Below the pieces are notes generated by a model. It was not told the origin of the DNA, did not search any database, and saw only the letters and a list, made by a program, of their open reading frames with translations. A program made the position numbers and the translations under genes. From Coriobacteriia bacterium (lineage in GTDB: Bacteria; Actinomycetota; Coriobacteriia; Anaerosomatales; SLCP01), in NCBI GenBank assembly GCA_007125735.1, contig SLCP01000182.1:1-7345 (forward strand): a DNA stretch of 7,345 nt. The letters are read 5' to 3'. Shown here in pieces: positions 5,058-7,345 of this stretch; positions within the stretch are counted from its first letter, which is position 1, and each line of letters starts with the position of its first letter.

Positions 5058-6152
5058 GTGCGTATCGTGTCGGTCGTGGGCGCCCGCCCGCAGTTCATCA
5101 AAGCAGCCCCCGTCTGCCGCGCGCTGCGCGCCGCCGGGCACGACGAGGTCCTCGTGCACTCCGGCCAACACTTCGACCACGCGATGTCGCAGGTCTTCTT
5201 CGACGAGCTCGGCATACCCGCGCCCGACCACAACCTCGGGGTGGCGGGCGGTTCGCACGGGGCGATGACCGGGCAGATGCTCGAACTCCTCGAGCGCCTG
5301 TTCGTCGAAGTGGCGCCCGACACCGTGCTCGTCTACGGCGATACCAACACGACGCTCGCGGCGGGACTCGCCGCGGCCAAGATCCACATCCCGGTGGCAC
5401 ACGTCGAGGCGGGGCTGCGCTCGTTCAACCGCGCCATGCCCGAGGAGATCAACCGCGTGCTCACCGACCACCTGTCGGAGCTGCTCTTCTGCCCGACCGA
5501 GATCGCCGTCGCGAACCTCGCGGCAGAGGGCATCACCGACGGAGTGCACCAGGTGGGCGATGTCATGCTCGACGCGGCGCGCCACCACGCCGAGCACGCG
5601 GATCCGGCCAAGGCTGCCGCCCGCTACGGGCTTACGCCGGGCGGCTACTACCTCGCGACCGTCCACCGCGCCGCCACCGCCGACGATCCCGTCGCGCTCG
5701 CCGGCGTGGTCGAGGCGTTCGCCTCGCTCGACCTCCCCGTGCTGTGGCCGGTGCACCCACGGACCCGCAAGGCGCTCGAGTCGGGCGGGCTGGCGTCGCG
5801 CGACGCGGTCGGGTCCGGCGCGGATGCTGCGGGCTCCTCGGCACTCCGGCTCGTCGAGCCGCTCTCCTACGTCGAGACCAACGCGCTGCTGCGTGGCGCG
5901 GCCGCGCTGCTCACCGATTCGGGCGGCATGCAGAAGGAGGCGTACTTCTTCGCGGTGCCGTGCGTGACGCTGCGCGAGGAGACCGAGTGGGTCGAGACGG
6001 TCGAGGCCGGGTGGAACCGCCTTGCGGGCACCGACCCGGCACGCATCGCCGAGGCGGTCTCGGCGGTACGCAGCGGCGAGCCGCCGTCCGAGCGGCCCGC
6101 GTTCTACGGCGACGGGCATGCCGCCGAGGAGATCGCGCGGGTGCTCGGCTGA
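5058..6152 (+). CDS. wecB: UDP-N-acetylglucosamine 2-epimerase, non-hydrolysing (WecB/WbpI family)
   Basis: This is a full-length 364-residue GT-B-fold enzyme that interconverts UDP-GlcNAc-type and UDP-ManNAc-type sugars. Key positions align with E. coli WecB as I know it: R10 and K15 in GARPQFIK, D95 in GDTNTTLA, E117 in HVEAGLRS, E131 in MPEEINR, H203 in TVHR, and S288 and E294 in TDSGGMQKE. The QHFD motif (37-40) marks the epimerase group. GARPQFIK and REETEWVE (306-313) look more like WbpI, which epimerises UDP-GlcNAc(3NAc)A, than like WecB, which has GTRPEAIK. With a WbpE-like aminotransferase and an oxidoreductase next door, the amino-uronate substrate is favoured but unproven. The HRAEN string usual after the catalytic histidine reads HRAAT here. 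The GTG start follows AGGAGGT by ten bases. A GH88 gene follows 41 bases downstream on the same strand. Confidence 0.92.
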   Translation: MRIVSVVGARPQFIKAAPVCRALRAAGHDEVLVHSGQHFDHAMSQVFFDELGIPAPDHNLGVAGGSHGAMTGQMLELLERLFVEVAPDTVLVYGDTNTTLAAGLAAAKIHIPVAHVEAGLRSFNRAMPEEINRVLTDHLSELLFCPTEIAVANLAAEGITDGVHQVGDVMLDAARHHAEHADPAKAAARYGLTPGGYYLATVHRAATADDPVALAGVVEAFASLDLPVLWPVHPRTRKALESGGLASRDAVGSGADAAGSSALRLVEPLSYVETNALLRGAAALLTDSGGMQKEAYFFAVPCVTLREETEWVETVEAGWNRLAGTDPARIAEAVSAVRSGEPPSERPAFYGDGHAAEEIARVLG

Positions 6153-6193
6153 GGGCGTAGCGGGCGCGGGTGCGAAGCGAGAGAAGAGGCGAG

Positions 6194-7345
6194 ATGCACG
6201 GTGTCACTGGGTGGGCCGCACGCGTGAGAGTGGCGCGTGGCGTCGTGCTGGTCGTGGTGCTCCTCGCCGTCCCCGCGCCCGCTGCGCCCGCACCGGCGCA
6301 AGCGGCCGCTGCCCTCGCGCAACCGGCTGCCGCGCCCGCACCGCCGGTCGTGCCGCAGGACGCCGTCACGACCAGCCTCGGCACGCTCTCGCCGCGCATG
6401 GAAGTCGCGCGCCGCGTGTCCTCCGAGAAGCTCGCGGCGCTCGATGCGGCGACTCCGCCCGACGTCTACCCGTTCTTCACGGTCGGGACCTCGGGGTGGC
6501 GCTACGGCGCGAACACCGGGTGGGGGTACGGGTTCTTGCCGGGGGGCCTGTGGTTCGAGCACGAACTCACCGGTGAGCCGGGGCCGGCGCGCTCGGCGCA
6601 GGAACGTCAGGCCACCTTCGCCCACCACGCGTACCACCGGCACAACCACGACCTCGGCTTCATGTTCATGACGAGTTACGGCAATGCGTACCGCCTCACC
6701 GGCGACACGCGCTACCGCGACGTGATGCTCCAGGCCGCGGCGTCGCTGTCGACCCGCTACGACCCGGTGGTGGGGATGGTGCGCACGCACAACACGCCGG
6801 CTGACTTCTGGGTCTACAACGACACGATGATGAACCTCGAGTTGCTGTTCTGGGGCGCGCGCTCCGGTGGTGACCCGAGGTGGCGCACGATGGCCGTCTC
6901 GCATGCTCGCCGCACCGCCACGGACTTCCTGCGGCCTGACGGCAGCACCTACCACTACGTCGCGTATCGCGAGGCGACCGGCGCGGCGTTCGACCGGGGG
7001 CAAGGTCAGGGCTATGCGGCCGAGAGCACGTGGGCCCGCGGACAGGCGTGGGTCATCCACGGCATGTCGATGGCGTATCGAGAATCGGGCGACGAGCGCT
7101 TCGTGCGGGCGGCGCGCCGCGCGACCGCCTACTGGGCCGACCAGGTGCCCGACGACTTCGTGCCGTACTGGGACTTCGACGCCCCGAACATCCCCGACGA
7201 GCCGCGCGACAGCTCGGCGGCTGCCATCGCCGCATCGGCGTTCATCGAGCTCGCGCACCTCGATCCCGACCCCGGCTGGCGGCGCGCGTACGCCGACCTC
7301 GCGACCGCCACGCTCGAGAGCCTCAGCTCGCCGGCGTACCTCGCC
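6194..7345 (+). CDS. Exported GH88-family unsaturated glucuronyl hydrolase, 3'-truncated by the window edge
   Basis: The frame is open from the ATG at 6194 to the last base, giving 384 codons; about 55-60 residues are probably missing by comparison with the Bacillus GL1 enzyme. Residues 1-36 look like a signal peptide (arginine-rich start, GVVLVVVLLAV core), followed by an Ala/Pro-rich linker to about 55. The catalytic (alpha/alpha)6-barrel begins near 65. Landmarks are HDLGF (152-156, D153 corresponding to Asp88), VYNDTMMN (207-214, D210 corresponding to the catalytic Asp149), STWARGQAW (278-286) and VPYWDFDAP (323-331) followed by RDSSAAAIAAS (338-348). Family members release the 4,5-unsaturated uronic acid left by polysaccharide lyases. 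AAGAGG lies four bases before the ATG, a rather short spacing; a GTG at 6224 is an alternative start that shortens the signal peptide. The gene is probably co-transcribed with the epimerase. Confidence 0.88.
   Translation, partial: MHGVTGWAARVRVARGVVLVVVLLAVPAPAAPAPAQAAAALAQPAAAPAPPVVPQDAVTTSLGTLSPRMEVARRVSSEKLAALDAATPPDVYPFFTVGTSGWRYGANTGWGYGFLPGGLWFEHELTGEPGPARSAQERQATFAHHAYHRHNHDLGFMFMTSYGNAYRLTGDTRYRDVMLQAAASLSTRYDPVVGMVRTHNTPADFWVYNDTMMNLELLFWGARSGGDPRWRTMAVSHARRTATDFLRPDGSTYHYVAYREATGAAFDRGQGQGYAAESTWARGQAWVIHGMSMAYRESGDERFVRAARRATAYWADQVPDDFVPYWDFDAPNIPDEPRDSSAAAIAASAFIELAHLDPDPGWRRAYADLATATLESLSSPAYLA

Noticed and set aside
4940..5323. A longer N terminus for the oxidoreductase, whose frame is open up to 5323
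   Set aside because: The extension would overlap the divergent epimerase gene and intergenic region and has no family similarity, while ATG 4939 has a proper ribosome binding site right before the Rossmann strand.
4940..6160. A 406-codon plus-strand frame overlapping the epimerase, and a 370-codon minus-strand frame at 5007-6119
   Set aside because: Both are GC-driven shadows of the epimerase gene, rich in Arg/Gly or His/Val, with no motifs.
6104..7258. A 384-codon minus-strand open frame opposite the GH88 gene
   Set aside because: The plus strand encodes clear GH88 motifs in an uninterrupted frame to the window edge; the minus-strand translation is Arg/Val-rich without motifs.
1..7345. CRISPR array, tRNA, rRNA, insertion sequence or phage attachment site
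   Set aside because: No spaced direct repeats of CRISPR size, no tRNA-like cloverleaf, no transposase-like protein and no paired terminal repeats were seen by eye.

Overview
The window is GC-rich bacterial DNA with dense coding and frequent GTG starts (four of the six genes whose starts are within the window and well supported by a ribosome binding site). High GC, CWB2-type cell-wall-binding repeats and a surface-polysaccharide locus suggest a Gram-positive of the Actinomycetota, possibly a Coriobacteriia-like lineage. The lineage is an inference, since no rRNA or other marker gene is present.

Region 1 (about 1-1010) looks like an accessory cassette. A leftward gene enters from the left edge; only its first 23 codons are visible. 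It diverges from a rightward two-gene operon: a 71-residue helical protein, then an overlapping 189-residue nucleotidyltransferase-fold protein of the AbiEii-like/minimal-nucleotidyltransferase type. The AT-rich gap between the divergent genes carries a perfect 12-bp inverted repeat with a 12-bp spacer, and each arm contains an outward-facing TATAAC. This is a strong operator candidate. A GC-rich hairpin without a U-tract closes the region.

Region 2 (1035-2690) encodes an exported protein with a signal peptide, two related carboxypeptidase-regulatory-like beta-sandwich domains and three C-terminal CWB2 repeats. It is probably held non-covalently on the cell wall. It converges on the next operon over a 58-bp gap with five hexamer repeats and a hairpin.

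Region 3 (2749-6152) is a nucleotide-sugar locus in two divergent units. Leftward are a Gfo/Idh/MocA oxidoreductase and then a DegT/WbpE-like PLP aminotransferase. Rightward is a non-hydrolysing UDP-N-acetylglucosamine 2-epimerase of the WecB/WbpI family. Together they fit oxidation at C3, transamination and C2 epimerisation of a UDP-HexNAc or its uronate, as in the UDP-GlcNAc(3NAc)A to UDP-ManNAc(3NAc)A route. The dehydrogenase and N-acetyltransferase steps of that route are not in the window.

Region 4 (6194 to the right edge) is a truncated exported GH88-type unsaturated glucuronyl hydrolase, 41 bp downstream of the epimerase and in the same direction. A uronide-processing enzyme next to an amino-uronate-type biosynthesis set and a cell-wall-binding protein suggests one surface-glycan theme, but the functional link is inferred. 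The points most worth checking are the operator-bearing nucleotidyltransferase cassette and the GH88/epimerase/CWB2 grouping. No tRNA, rRNA, CRISPR array, insertion sequence or transposase was seen.
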